This document shows, one piece after another, positions 26,094-34,562 of a DNA stretch of 62,144 bases. The stretch spans positions 13,556-75,699 of the forward strand of contig NZ_DJHF01000007.1 in assembly GCF_002433005.1 (NCBI RefSeq). Reading direction: 5' to 3'. The first letter of the stretch is position 1; every line of letters starts with the position of its first letter. The notes under the pieces were generated by a model. That model was not told the origin of the DNA and made no database searches. It worked only from the letters and a program-made list of their open reading frames with translations. The position numbers and the translations under genes are program-made. This stretch comes from Acetomicrobium sp. UBA5826 (GTDB lineage: Bacteria > Synergistota > Synergistia > Synergistales > Acetomicrobiaceae).

Positions 26094-26323
26094 CTACTTT
26101 TCCAGTTCAGGATCGTAAAATTCGCCAAAAAGCTCCTCATTCGACGGACGATGCACGGGGATGGAAAAACCGGCTATGTTTGCTAGTTTTTGAGGAGGAA
26201 TGTTGAAGGTCACGTCCCTGTACCACGATTTGCTCGGCCGTCTTGCCCGCAGAGGCCGAAGATGTGTTCGACACCCTTTTTCTCAAGGGAATTCACTATC
26301 TGATAAGCCACAAGGTCCTTCAT
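26094..26323 (-). pseudogene. Remnant of a thiamine-diphosphate-enzyme-like gene with an internal deletion
   Basis: From ATG 26323, with a full ribosome site (AAGGAGG), the frame reads MKDLVAYQIVNSLEKKGVEH then IFGLCG, the N-terminus of acetolactate-synthase-like ThDP enzymes. It then collapses. A different frame carries RDVTFNIPPQKLANIAGFSI and runs to FYDPELEK and TAG at 26094, apparently the original C-terminus. The total is 230 bases, not a multiple of three. So roughly 90% of a gene has been deleted between aroD and aroE. Confidence 0.6.
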
Positions 26324-26407
26324 TGCTTTACCTCCTTAAAATAAATTAAAACAAAACCCCGTTGGTAAAATTTTGCCTAATTTGTCCCATACTTGCTTTG
26401 TTGCTGT

Positions 26408-27190
26408 TTAATCGTTCAGGTAAAGGGAATAAAGCAGCTTATAAACTTCTCTCAGCTCGCCTGCCGGTATCTGTCCCGGGGCAGATGAAGCTACACCTAC
26501 CGCAAAGGTCAGATCCGAACCGAAGAGCCAGCCTGCGATCCTCGTGATGGAACCAAGCGACCCCATGGACATGGTTATCAAGGGAATATCGGGAAACTCA
26601 CGCCTGGCCATCAGCGTCGCTGACATAAGTGCCAAGACATCTTCCATGGACTGGGGCATTACGGCGACCTTGGCAATGTCTCCGCCAAAGGCGATCTCCT
26701 TGGCTATAGTCGCAAAGATGACTTCTTTGGGAGGGGTTTTCTTGAAATCGTGAAAGGAGACAACTACATAAACGCCACGGGGTGAGGCAATTTGCTTTAA
26801 ATTCTTGATTTCTTCGTAGCCGCTTATAAGCTCGATGTCAACTAAGTCAACCAGTTTCTCTTCTATTGCACCTTTATAGAGGGCGTTTCTTGATTCCGCC
26901 GATACTTCCTGAAATCCGCCCTCAAGGTGGCTCCTGCACGTCAAAAGCAAGGGTATATCGGTCAATTTTCGTATATCGCCAAGGACTTTCATGGAAGTTT
27001 GTTTGTCTGTTATGAAGTTCCAGGCGTCAACCCTGAGCTCGATTACGTCGGGAGAGCCTGCAATCGCCTTCTTGGCCTCCTCTGAAGCTGCCTCGGGAGT
27101 TTTCCCCACCAGGGGAAAGCAAATCAGAGGCTTATCTCCTCCAAGTTTCTTGCCCCTAACGACAATCGGCTTGGCTGCCTTCAGTCTCAC
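26408..27190 (-). CDS. aroD: Type I 3-dehydroquinate dehydratase
   Basis: A 260-residue class I enzyme converting 3-dehydroquinate to dehydroshikimate through a Schiff base. Visible motifs are VIELRVDAWNF at the N-terminal third, LLTCRSHLEGGF, VVVSFHDFKKTPP with the catalytic His, KVAVMPQSMEDVLAL with the Schiff-base Lys, and MSMGSLGSITRIAGWLFGSD. It lies 59 bases after the IclR gene on the same strand. Both the IclR context and the pairing with aroE leave open a role in quinate/shikimate use as well as in biosynthesis. Confidence 0.95.
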   Translation of the reverse strand: MRLKAAKPIVVRGKKLGGDKPLICFPLVGKTPEAASEEAKKAIAGSPDVIELRVDAWNFITDKQTSMKVLGDIRKLTDIPLLLTCRSHLEGGFQEVSAESRNALYKGAIEEKLVDLVDIELISGYEEIKNLKQIASPRGVYVVVSFHDFKKTPPKEVIFATIAKEIAFGGDIAKVAVMPQSMEDVLALMSATLMARREFPDIPLITMSMGSLGSITRIAGWLFGSDLTFAVGVASSAPGQIPAGELREVYKLLYSLYLND

Positions 27191-27249
27191 GGATTTATCC
27201 TCCTTTTTTCATATTTAGATATATTTGCATAAAAAATTTTTACACTCTC

Positions 27250-28044
27250 TTAACTTTTTCCTCCCGACGTTACGGCTTCCAGGTCTTTTGAATAACCCAA
27301 TTGATAGGAAATTTCGCTTGCTGCGTTTATAATCGCCTCTATCACCTGGGGAGTTATTTCAAAACGGGAGACGGGACCGCTGGCGCTTAAGGAGGCAAGT
27401 ATCTTTCCTTCTTCGTCGAAGACGGGCGCAGCAACTGCTGCCACCTCGATATCTCTCTCGCCGAAACTTACGGCATATCCCTGCCTTCTTATTTTGGCAA
27501 GTTCCTCTTTAAAGAGGCTGACATCAGAGATTGTGTTTTTGGTCAAAGGTTTAAGTCGCGTATGGGAGATCAGCCTATCGATAAAATCCTCAGGTTGCCA
27601 GGCGACCAACACCTTCCCCGCAGCTCCGCAATAGGCAGGGATCTTCTGGCCAAGGCGGACCACCTGTCTCACCAGGTGGATGCCTTCCGCCTGCTCAATG
27701 CAGACGCGATCAAAACCGTCTAAAACGTAAAGGTTTACGGTCTCTTCCGTAAGATCGCGGAGCCGCTCCATTACGGGACGGGCAACGTAACTAATGTTCA
27801 TCGTGTTAGCTGCTATCGTTCCAAGGTGAAAGAGCTTTACGCTGAGTCGATATTTACCGCTCTTCGGGTCCTGGCAGACATAACCTTCATCCTGGAGGAC
27901 TTGAAGCAGCCAGTGGACCGAGCTTCTCGGAAGCCCTAGCTTCTTTGCGATTTCGCTCACTCCAAGAAAGGACTCTTCCAAGGAAAAGGCAGAAAGCACC
28001 TTTAAAGCTCGTCGAATTGATGTGCCCTTTTCCCTTTCAGCCAT
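27250..28044 (-). CDS. IclR-family transcriptional regulator
   Basis: A 264-residue regulator. The N-terminal winged helix-turn-helix includes LKVLSAFSLEESFLGVSEIA and GLPRSSVHWLLQVLQDEGYV; the C-terminal effector domain has VVRLGQKIPAYCGAAGKVLV and the usual RRQGYAVSFGERDIEVAAVA. ATG 28044 is taken as start (AAGGGAG about 10 bases upstream); a TTG two codons earlier is also possible. Its gene follows the lyase gene by about 30 bases; palindromes upstream of that gene (29018-29051) are its likely operators. Confidence 0.9.
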   Translation of the reverse strand: MAEREKGTSIRRALKVLSAFSLEESFLGVSEIAKKLGLPRSSVHWLLQVLQDEGYVCQDPKSGKYRLSVKLFHLGTIAANTMNISYVARPVMERLRDLTEETVNLYVLDGFDRVCIEQAEGIHLVRQVVRLGQKIPAYCGAAGKVLVAWQPEDFIDRLISHTRLKPLTKNTISDVSLFKEELAKIRRQGYAVSFGERDIEVAAVAAPVFDEEGKILASLSASGPVSRFEITPQVIEAIINAASEISYQLGYSKDLEAVTSGGKS

Positions 28045-28074
28045 CTGCAATACACTCCCTTAAATGAGTTAGCT

Positions 28075-29010
28075 TTAGTGAAGCTCCTTCTTTGCCTTTT
28101 CCAAACCATCACGGCCTTGATACCTCAGCGCAATCTCATCCTCCGTGAGGTAGCGCGACTCTAAGTCTCTAATCTTATCCAGCTTTACAAGGCTCTCAAA
28201 TTCTTCGAAACCGATCACGCCCGGCAGGTCCTTTATTGTGCCCTTTTCTTTTATGTATTCCAATGCCTGCTTGACTCCCCACGCAGCCGCCATTATGGAA
28301 GTGACGGGTATGCTGACCCTGGCAGCTCCCCATTCCTGAAGCTCCTGGATGGTGACGAGGGGCGTCCTTCCGCCCTGAAGTAGATTTATAGAGACGGGAG
28401 CATCAATGCCCTTTATCACCCGCTTGATTCCCTCCACTGAGGTTACGGCCTCGACGAAGATGAGGTCAGCGCCTGCTTTGGCATACATGTTGCCTCGACG
28501 GATGGCCTCCTCCTCTCCGTAGACCATGTAAGCATCGGTGCGGGCGTTTATCACGAAGTCGGGGTCCCTGGCAGCTTCCCTTGCCGCCTTTATCTTTAGG
28601 ACCATCTCCTCGGCGGAGATGCACTGCTTTCCCGTTATGTGGCCACACCTTTTGGGGCTAATCTGATCTTCCAAGTTGATGCCTGCAGCACCTGCGGCCT
28701 CGAACTCCCGGACCGTGTAGTAGGTATTCACGGCGTTTCCAAAGCCATTATCGCCGTCGGCCATGACGGGGATATCGACGGCGTGACAGATGCTGCGCGT
28801 AATTTCAAGCATCTGCGTGCTGCTTAAAATGCCGATGTCGGGCAATCCCAGAAGCGAAGCTGCAAAGCCAAAGCCCGAGCACTGCACTGCCTTGAAACCG
28901 GCAGCCTCTATTAGCCGAGCGGATAAGACGTCGTAAGCGCCGGGCATCACCAGAATCTCAGGGTCGTTTATCAGCTTCTTCAAAAGAGTAGTTTTGCGCA
29001 CTTGAACCAC
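28075..29010 (-). CDS. Isocitrate lyase/PEP mutase-superfamily lyase, PrpB-like
   Basis: A 311-residue cytoplasmic enzyme. The superfamily signature appears as PKRCGHITGK (general form K-[KR]-C-G-H), with metal-binding DGDNGFGN and ARTDAY. Relatives include methylisocitrate lyase, 2,3-dimethylmalate lyase, oxaloacetate decarboxylase-like and carboxyphosphonoenolpyruvate mutase enzymes; the CGH cysteine argues for a C-C lyase. Without prpC or prpD nearby, methylcitrate-cycle use is not supported. It is first of the lyase-iclR-aroD-aroE series and is probably regulated by the adjacent IclR protein. Confidence 0.82.
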   Translation of the reverse strand: MVQVRKTTLLKKLINDPEILVMPGAYDVLSARLIEAAGFKAVQCSGFGFAASLLGLPDIGILSSTQMLEITRSICHAVDIPVMADGDNGFGNAVNTYYTVREFEAAGAAGINLEDQISPKRCGHITGKQCISAEEMVLKIKAAREAARDPDFVINARTDAYMVYGEEEAIRRGNMYAKAGADLIFVEAVTSVEGIKRVIKGIDAPVSINLLQGGRTPLVTIQELQEWGAARVSIPVTSIMAAAWGVKQALEYIKEKGTIKDLPGVIGFEEFESLVKLDKIRDLESRYLTEDEIALRYQGRDGLEKAKKELH

Positions 29011-29017
29011 CTCGCGT

Positions 29018-29051
29018 GTTCAACAATATTGAACAATGTTTTACATTGTTG
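29018..29051. promoter_or_regulatory. Two adjacent palindromes, probable IclR operators
   Basis: GTTCAACAATATTGAAC (29018-29034) has perfect 6-base arms around 5 bases. It runs into AACAATGTTTTACATTGTT (29033-29051), with 8-base perfect arms. They lie 8-40 bases upstream of the lyase start, where a dimeric IclR regulator would bind. Confidence 0.65.
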
Positions 29052-29171
29052 TAACCTAATTGTATTCTATCAAAATATTATTCTCTGTCAAGCATCCTTT
29101 TCAAAACATGTCACTTCCCTATCAAAACAAAGCGATATGAGGCATATCGCCGGTATTTTTATAGGAGATAC

Positions 29172-29253
29172 AAAAAAGACGGAGACCTAGTTCGCGGTCA
29201 GGTCAACTGTTTTTGCGGGATGACCGACCGGGAAACCGTGTCTCCGTCTTTTT
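29172..29253. terminator. Long nested inverted repeat, probable bidirectional terminator
   Basis: Outer arms AAAAAAGACGGAGAC (29172-29186) and GTCTCCGTCTTTTT (29240-29253) pair over 14 bases. Inside, CGGTCA and TGACCG can pair too. The A-run/T-run flanks suit termination on either strand, between the TusA gene end and the divergent lyase promoter region. The 80-base size is larger than a normal terminator, so a small RNA or a miniature element is an alternative. Confidence 0.6.
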
Positions 29254-29303
29254 GCTTAAACGCCGAGACTTTAACGGCAGTTATTTAACGGCAAACCAAT
29301 ATT

Positions 29304-29525
29304 TTACTTTCTTAATGTGATCTTAAAACCGCCCTCGGGCATCTTGTCGTATTGGGCGGTCCAGCCCTGACTTTTTGCGTAGCGGGTGACGTTCATCACG
29401 GAAGTCATCGTGTCGACCAACACATAAATTTCACTGCATGCTGATCTTTCGATGGCCTTTTTCGTCTCGACTACCGGCTGAGGGCAGGAAAGCCCTCTAG
29501 CATCTACAGTTATGGATTCAGCCAT
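29304..29525 (-). CDS. TusA/SirA-family sulfur-carrier-like protein
   Basis: A 73-residue protein with the TusA motif DARGLSCPQPVVETKKAIE; the Cys in CPxP is the persulfide or selenide carrier. ATG 29525 is chosen because AGAGGTG lies 7 bases before it; the upstream GTG would overlap that site. It follows the YedE-type transporter gene by 20 bases and is cotranscribed with it. This transporter-TusA pairing is typical of the selenium-metabolism YedE/YedF set. Confidence 0.88.
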   Translation of the reverse strand: MAESITVDARGLSCPQPVVETKKAIERSACSEIYVLVDTMTSVMNVTRYAKSQGWTAQYDKMPEGGFKITLRK

Positions 29526-29545
29526 AATTTTCACCTCTTTAGTCT

Positions 29546-30637
29546 TTATATCTTTTCTCGCATCAGAAAGCCGACGCTAAGGCAAAACATTATTCCTATT
29601 ATCGTCGCTGCCGGTCCGAATGCGCCCGGGCCCGTGCCTGAGCTGGCAAGGCTAAAATTATGCGCTGTGGCAGCGCCAAAAAGCATTCCCAGTATGAAGA
29701 CGGCAGCGTCTCCGTCCCCTTCTCCGCTCATGATAAACTGCCTTCCCGGGCATCCACCCGCAAGGGTGAAGGCAAGGCCCGACAGCACCATCCCTAAGGC
29801 GTTCCACAGTACGTTCGTGTGGGCGATGGGCTGCCCTTCAAAGCCGAGCTTGAATTGACCGAGAAGCAGATTGGTGACGAAAGCAGCGATGACAAAAGCT
29901 ATTATCCCGTTGAAGAGGTGAAAATCCTTGAACATTATGAGGTCGCGCAAGGCCCCGACGGTGCAAAAACGGCTTCGTTGGGCCAACCACCCGATCAAAA
30001 GCCCCGCGGCAAGCGACAAAGCGACGGGTGCTGCCATGGAGCCTGGACCTTTTTCGGAAAAAAATATAGCAGACGAGCCCTCGGGGCCGAAGCTTGGACG
30101 CAAGAGGACAAAGGCGATGAGCGTTATCGCCGCAAGGGGCATGATATAACCCAGGGGTTTTTTCGCCGGATAATTCCTGCCCAGGCTAAAACCTCGCCAC
30201 AGAAAGGCGATCCCTATGGCCACGCCAATTGTCAGTCCAAGGATGCCGGGGATGGCGTTTAAATCTCCGGCGCTCAAACGAATGTAAGCCCGCCACGGAC
30301 ACCCCAGAAAAACCAAGGCCCCGATCATAGCGAAAAAGCCGAGGAAAAAGCGAACGATCGGGGAAGACCCCGTCCTGGGCTTATATTCCCTGTATATTAA
30401 AGAAGAAATGAAGGAGCCCAATATGAAGCCGGCAAGCTCTGGCCGAATATATTGCACAACGGCTCCCCTGTGAAGCCCCAAAGCTCCGGCGATATCCCTA
30501 GTGAAACAGGCTACGCAAATCCCCATATTGCCGGGATTGCCCCAAAAGGTAAGGAGAGGTGCCAAAATTCCGACGGCGATTCCCGTCAGAATCGGGCCTT
30601 TGCGAGACATAAGTGCACGATTTAATGCTTGAAACAT
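29546..30637 (-). CDS. YedE-family transporter, selenium-metabolism type
   Basis: A 363-residue membrane protein with about ten hydrophobic segments. It has NMGICVACFTRDIAGALGLH and RGAVVQYIRPELAGFILGSF near the N-terminus, FLGCPWRAYIRLSAGDLNA, SRFCTVGALRDLIMF and LAGGCPGRQFIMSGEGDGDA. These are hallmarks of the YedE subfamily found with selenium-using genomes. It presumably imports a selenium or sulfur compound and hands it to the TusA-like partner. No selD or selA gene is in the window, so the selenium link is by family only. Confidence 0.85.
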   Translation of the reverse strand: MFQALNRALMSRKGPILTGIAVGILAPLLTFWGNPGNMGICVACFTRDIAGALGLHRGAVVQYIRPELAGFILGSFISSLIYREYKPRTGSSPIVRFFLGFFAMIGALVFLGCPWRAYIRLSAGDLNAIPGILGLTIGVAIGIAFLWRGFSLGRNYPAKKPLGYIMPLAAITLIAFVLLRPSFGPEGSSAIFFSEKGPGSMAAPVALSLAAGLLIGWLAQRSRFCTVGALRDLIMFKDFHLFNGIIAFVIAAFVTNLLLGQFKLGFEGQPIAHTNVLWNALGMVLSGLAFTLAGGCPGRQFIMSGEGDGDAAVFILGMLFGAATAHNFSLASSGTGPGAFGPAATIIGIMFCLSVGFLMREKI

Positions 30638-31034
30638 CTTTCAAACCACCTTTCCGGAAGCTTAAATTTTCTAGTAGAAAGCAAAGCACATCTCCACCGT
30701 CAATGCACCCCTTATGCGTGCTTAGAGGCGCTTCAAAACTTCCGAAAAAGGCGGGCAAAATCATCGAAGAAGATCCGGAACGAGTCAAAACTTTAGAGGG
30801 TTGGACCACGTTCGCCCCTCGATCGACCGAAAATCATTGCCCCGGGAGCCGAAGATGAAGCGCCAAAGCAAAAAAGCTTTCGGGTGCATGAATGCGGAAC
30901 CCGCATCCTTCCCTGGCTTCATCGGCGATCGATGACAGACAACATGGACAAACCCTCCTTTCGCACAAATTTTTGATAAAATTCCAAGAGCATAATATCA
31001 CAAAAAAGGGAGTTTAAGTCAATTTCATAAATTG
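30638..31034 (-). promoter_or_regulatory. Long leader of the YedE-TusA operon
   Basis: About 400 bases lie upstream of the YedE start. A promoter-like TTGACT with GATATT/TATTAT 17-19 bases away on the minus strand is at about 31024-30996. The transcribed part has a small perfect hairpin ATGCGGGTTCCGCAT (30892-30906) and GC-rich sequence without a clean reading frame. It could be a structured leader or the remains of a lost gene such as the DUF3343 partner often found with YedE. Confidence 0.35.
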
Positions 31035-31177
31035 TCTAAATATATCGAGATTATCTAAATTATCCGACGTATCGAAGGTTGCGATCCGCACAAAACCAAG
31101 ATACTCCTCTTTACCCTTGCAAAAATCCAGAACAGGGTTTTATATTGTTTGGGTAACCTAATTAGGAGGTGTTGTCC

Positions 31178-31819
31178 ATGAAATTAATTGCCGTAAACGG
31201 AAGCCCAAGGAAAAAGTGGAACACCGCTACGTTGCTCGAGCACGCCCTTAAAGGTGCAGAATCGGCAGGAGCCGAGACAAAGCTGGTGCATCTTTACGAC
31301 CTAGATTACAAGGGCTGCATAAGCTGCTTTGCCTGTAAGTTAAAAGGCGGAAAAAGCTTTGGGAAGTGCGCCATAAATGACGATTTGGCTCCGCTTTTAG
31401 AGGAGATACGAACCGTTGATGCCCTGATCTTGGGATCTCCCATCTACTTTGGAGACGTCACGGGAGAGATGAGGTCCTTCCTGGAAAGGCTCTTTTTCCA
31501 ATTTCCCATCTACGAGCCCGACGCTGCGGGCCGGCAGCCTAAAAAGGTCCGCACTGCATGGGTCTATACGATGAACGTAACGGAAGAGCTCGCAAAACAG
31601 ATCGGCTACGACCGAATGTTTCGTGACAACGCAGCACTTCTTGAAAGGTTTTTCGGCCCCTGCGAGTCGCTTATATGCTATGACACGCTGCAGTTCGACA
31701 ACTACTCCAAGTACGCTGCCAGGCGCTTTGATCCCGTTGCCAAAAAGAGGCGTCACGAAGAGGTATTCCCCAAAGACTGCAAGCGTGCTTACGAGCTGGG
31801 CGTGAGGCTGGTGAGGTAA
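31178..31819 (+). CDS. Flavodoxin-like NAD(P)H-dependent oxidoreductase
   Basis: A 213-residue FMN-binding protein. ATG 31178 is used because TTAGGAGGT lies 8 bases upstream. The phosphate loop is AVNGSPRKKWNTATLLEHAL; YKGCISCFACKLKG and GKCAINDDLAPLLEEI form the Cys-rich segment, and GSPIYFGDVTGEMRSFLERL the flavin helix. It is related to, but distinct from, the reductase at 13704. A monocistronic gene upstream of the enoate-reductase-like gene, from which it is separated by about 190 bases with a separate promoter. Confidence 0.87.
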   Translation: MKLIAVNGSPRKKWNTATLLEHALKGAESAGAETKLVHLYDLDYKGCISCFACKLKGGKSFGKCAINDDLAPLLEEIRTVDALILGSPIYFGDVTGEMRSFLERLFFQFPIYEPDAAGRQPKKVRTAWVYTMNVTEELAKQIGYDRMFRDNAALLERFFGPCESLICYDTLQFDNYSKYAARRFDPVAKKRRHEEVFPKDCKRAYELGVRLVR

Positions 31820-31925
31820 TTTTTGGATGCCTATCCAGAGCCGTTTAACTCTGAGAGAAGCATTGTCGTAAAATTTTATTAGTTTTTAGTTTCTTATTGA
31901 CATCACAATACAGCAGTTCTGGGAG

Positions 31926-31955
31926 TTGACTGAGATAGGCAAAAAAATGTAAAAT
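31926..31955 (+). promoter_or_regulatory. Promoter of the old-yellow-enzyme gene
   Basis: TTGACT (31926-31931), 18 bases, TAAAAT (31950-31955). Downstream two copies of AAAGTAAAAAT and the ribosome site AAAGGGGG lead to the ATG at 32008. Confidence 0.6.
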
Positions 31956-32007
31956 TATTAGCAATATAAAGTAAAAATAAAGTAAAAATACAAAGGGGGT
32001 CTGTTTT

Positions 32008-33942
32008 ATGAAGTTCCATGTACTGCTTTCACCGATAAAGATAGGCACAATGGAGGTAAAAAATCGCTTTGTGGTACCACCAATGGCTACTGGACTTGCA
32101 CTGCCGAATGGTAACCCTACAGAAGGACATATAACATATTGGGCTGCAAGAGCAAAGGGAGGATATGGACTGCTGATTGTAGAGGCCACGGCAATTGACC
32201 CCCTTGGTAAAGGTTCTCCATGGGACGAACCTGGTATATGGGATGACAAGTTTATACCTGCATGGAAGAAGGTCACAGACGAAGTTCATAAGTACGAGAC
32301 TAAAATAGCAATTCAGCTTCATCATGCTGGAAGGCAAACAACTCATGACAAAATTGAAGGTCAGCCAGTAGCTCCATCACCAATTCCATGCCCTGTAGAA
32401 AGAGAAATGCCAAGGGAACTTACGACGGAGGAGGTCTATGACCTCATTGAGAAGTTTGGTGACGCAGCTAGAAGGGCGAGAGAAGCTGGGTTTGATGCCG
32501 TGGAGGTACATGGAGCTCATGGATACCTTATAGCCCAGTTTATGTCTCCATATTCTAATAAGAGGATAGATGAGTTTGGCGGAGACTTTATGAGCAGGAT
32601 GAGTTTCCCTGTGCAAATAATTAAAAACATTAGACGAAAAGTTGGCAACGGATATCCGGTTATATTCAGGATAAGTGGTGATGAAGTGGTGCCAGGTGGA
32701 AGAGACATAAACGACTCCAGACTGGTGGCCCGCGTTATGGAAGAGGCAGGGGTCGATGCGATCCATGTATCCTGCGGGGTTTATGCAACCACTCAATATA
32801 TAATTGCTCCTGCAGCTGTACCTCCTGGATTTAACGTATATGCTGCAGGGGAAATTAAAAGGGCGGTTAACATTCCTGTTATAGCAGTGGGAAGAATCAA
32901 TGAACCACTGCTTGCAGAGGATATACTGGAAAGCGGCAAAGCCGATCTAGTTGCTTTAGGCAGAGAATCCTTAGCTGACCCTGAACTTCCAAATAAGGTT
33001 GCTGCTGGCTTGACAGAAGAAATATCACCGTGTATAGGTTGTATGCAGGCATGTGCAGGTTATCTGTTTGACCCGACAAAACCTAATATATCCTGTCTTG
33101 TCAATCCGTTTACCGTAAGAGAAGGGGAACTTACAATAGAAAAGACCGAAAAACCCAAGAAAGTAATGGTAGTGGGCGGAGGGCCCGGTGGATTGGAGGC
33201 TGCGTGGGTGTCGGCCAAGAGGGGACATGAGGTTACACTCTATGAGAAAGAGAATGTATTGGGCGGTCAGTACAGGATAGGAGCTATTCCGCCCACCAAG
33301 CAGGATATATTAAAGGCCATAAGGTACTATATAACCATGGGTAAGAAATACGGCGTGGAGTATAAGACAGGAGTTGAAGTAACTGAAGACCTAATTGCCA
33401 AAGAGAATCCCGATGTGGTCATACTGGCGACAGGTGGTGTTCCACTTGTACCTAACATAAAGGGAATAAATAATCCTAAGTTTGTTAAGGCGGTTGACAT
33501 ACTGGAAGGGAAGAAAGAGGTTGGCATGAATGTCTTGATAGTCGGTGGTGGTATGGTGGGTGTCGAGACAGCTGATTTCTTAGGCGAACACCATCACAAT
33601 GTTACCATAGTGGAAATGCTTCCGGAGATAGCAAAGGATGAGCAGGATGCCGTAAAGTATTTCCTGTTAGAAAGGTTAAATAAGTATGGAGTTAAGGCAG
33701 TTACTGGAGCAACAGTGAAGGAATTCCTTGACGATGGCGTGGTCTTCGAAAAGGATGGGAAAGAAGAGAGATTGACCGGGTTTGATACAATAGTCCTTGC
33801 CATGGGTGCTAAGGCATATAACCCACTGGAAGAGAAAATAAAGGGTAAGGTGCCGGAGGTTTATGTTGTCGGCGATGCCGTAAAGGCAAGGAAAGCACTG
33901 GAAGCCATAGAAGAAGCTGCAAGGGTGGCTATAAAGATATAA
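32008..33942 (+). CDS. Old yellow enzyme-type NADH:flavin oxidoreductase/2-enoate or 2,4-dienoyl-CoA reductase
   Basis: A 644-residue multi-cofactor flavoenzyme. Residues 1-340 form the FMN barrel (NRFVVPPMATG, QLHHAGRQT, VEVHGAHGYLIAQFMSPYSN). A [4Fe-4S] site follows: CIGCMQACAGYLFDP and SCLVNP. The C-terminal half binds FAD and NAD(P) (VMVVGGGPGGLEAAW and VLIVGGGMVGVETADF). Such enzymes reduce enoates or dienoyl-CoAs, for example in reductive amino-acid fermentation. Codon choice is more AT-rich (many AGA, ATA, GGA) than in flanking genes, suggesting acquisition from a low-GC Firmicute. It is a single gene with its own promoter and terminator, i.e. a self-contained transferable unit. Confidence 0.92.
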   Translation: MKFHVLLSPIKIGTMEVKNRFVVPPMATGLALPNGNPTEGHITYWAARAKGGYGLLIVEATAIDPLGKGSPWDEPGIWDDKFIPAWKKVTDEVHKYETKIAIQLHHAGRQTTHDKIEGQPVAPSPIPCPVEREMPRELTTEEVYDLIEKFGDAARRAREAGFDAVEVHGAHGYLIAQFMSPYSNKRIDEFGGDFMSRMSFPVQIIKNIRRKVGNGYPVIFRISGDEVVPGGRDINDSRLVARVMEEAGVDAIHVSCGVYATTQYIIAPAAVPPGFNVYAAGEIKRAVNIPVIAVGRINEPLLAEDILESGKADLVALGRESLADPELPNKVAAGLTEEISPCIGCMQACAGYLFDPTKPNISCLVNPFTVREGELTIEKTEKPKKVMVVGGGPGGLEAAWVSAKRGHEVTLYEKENVLGGQYRIGAIPPTKQDILKAIRYYITMGKKYGVEYKTGVEVTEDLIAKENPDVVILATGGVPLVPNIKGINNPKFVKAVDILEGKKEVGMNVLIVGGGMVGVETADFLGEHHHNVTIVEMLPEIAKDEQDAVKYFLLERLNKYGVKAVTGATVKEFLDDGVVFEKDGKEERLTGFDTIVLAMGAKAYNPLEEKIKGKVPEVYVVGDAVKARKALEAIEEAARVAIKI

Positions 33943-33966
33943 ATAAAATTATAAATATGATGTTGA

Positions 33967-33993
33967 GACTGCTGAGATATCAGCAGTCTTTTT
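33967..33993 (+). terminator. Rho-independent terminator of the old-yellow-enzyme gene
   Basis: GACTGCTGA (33967-33975), loop GATA, TCAGCAGTC (33980-33988), then TTTTT. Confidence 0.9.
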
Positions 33994-34160
33994 ATTTAAT
34001 GGCGTATTCCATTTTTGCATTTGGATCAACCCCCTAAACTGCCGTAAAAAGGTCGTCTGAAAAAGGCGGCAGTCGGAGGAAGGACAAAAAAGCCACCGGG
34101 ACTTCGGTTACAGTGTAGTCAGACAGAAAACACAAACCGAAGGAGTGATCCCGGCGGCGA

Positions 34161-34511
34161 AAACGACAGTAAATCTTGACAACGAAATTGTCCAGTCCCT
34201 GCTGTAGGGTGACCTAATCTGCCTTCAATCGGTGGTCAAGGACCTCATCTAACATGCCCTCGAATCGAAGGCGGAAGAGATCCTGCAAGCGGGACGGTAC
34301 GAACGGACTCCGGAGTGGAAAGGCTATCGGAACGGGTACTGGAGTAAGTGGGTAATAACCAGGCTCGGTCACATTCCGACCCGGCTTCCCCAAATGCGGG
34401 GCGGAGGCCCGGACACCCAGGAGTTAAAAACTTCTGCCCCGGTTCAAACAGGCCTTCCTTCTGACGCTGCTTGAAATGGTCATAAACGGTGCACCTCACC
34501 AGGAAGGGTGA
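34161..34511 (+). pseudogene. Dead IS256-family (mutator) transposase fragment
   Basis: The forward frame reads TVNLDNEIVQSLL, stop, GDLICLQSVVKDLI, stop, then EEILQAGRYERTPEWKGYRN with GYWSKWVITRLGHIPTRLPQ, the N-terminal region of IS256-type transposases (YER...R.GYRNG...T..G.L.L..P..R). Another frame then gives RFKQAFLLTLLEMVINGA, matching the next family motif. Two stops, a frameshift and loss of the catalytic domain make it inactive. Upstream, CTTCGGTT...AACCGAAG inside CCGGG...CCCGG (about 34098-34155) forms a long hairpin. Confidence 0.8.
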
Positions 34512-34518
34512 GGCAGGT

Positions 34519-34549
34519 TAATGCGCCCTTAACATTAAAGAGCGCATTA
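34519..34549. terminator. Inverted repeat behind the TRAP operon
   Basis: TAATGCGC (34519-34526) and GCGCATTA (34542-34549), located 14-44 bases after the dctM stop on the minus strand. No T run follows, so it is a weak terminator candidate. Confidence 0.45.
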
Positions 34550-34562
34550 GCAGAGTTTAACG

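Noticed and set aside
29172..29253. Possible tRNA or riboswitch
   Set aside because: No cloverleaf, no TTCGA loop, and A/T flanks fit a terminator-type hairpin better.
30613..30858. Open frames in the leader of the YedE gene as a DUF3343 gene
   Set aside because: None of the translations shows the expected conserved Cys/Pro segment; kept only as an unexplained leader.
34098..34155. Hairpin left of the IS256 remnant as a terminator of the old-yellow-enzyme gene
   Set aside because: A proper terminator is already present at 33967; this hairpin more likely belongs to the end of the dead IS.
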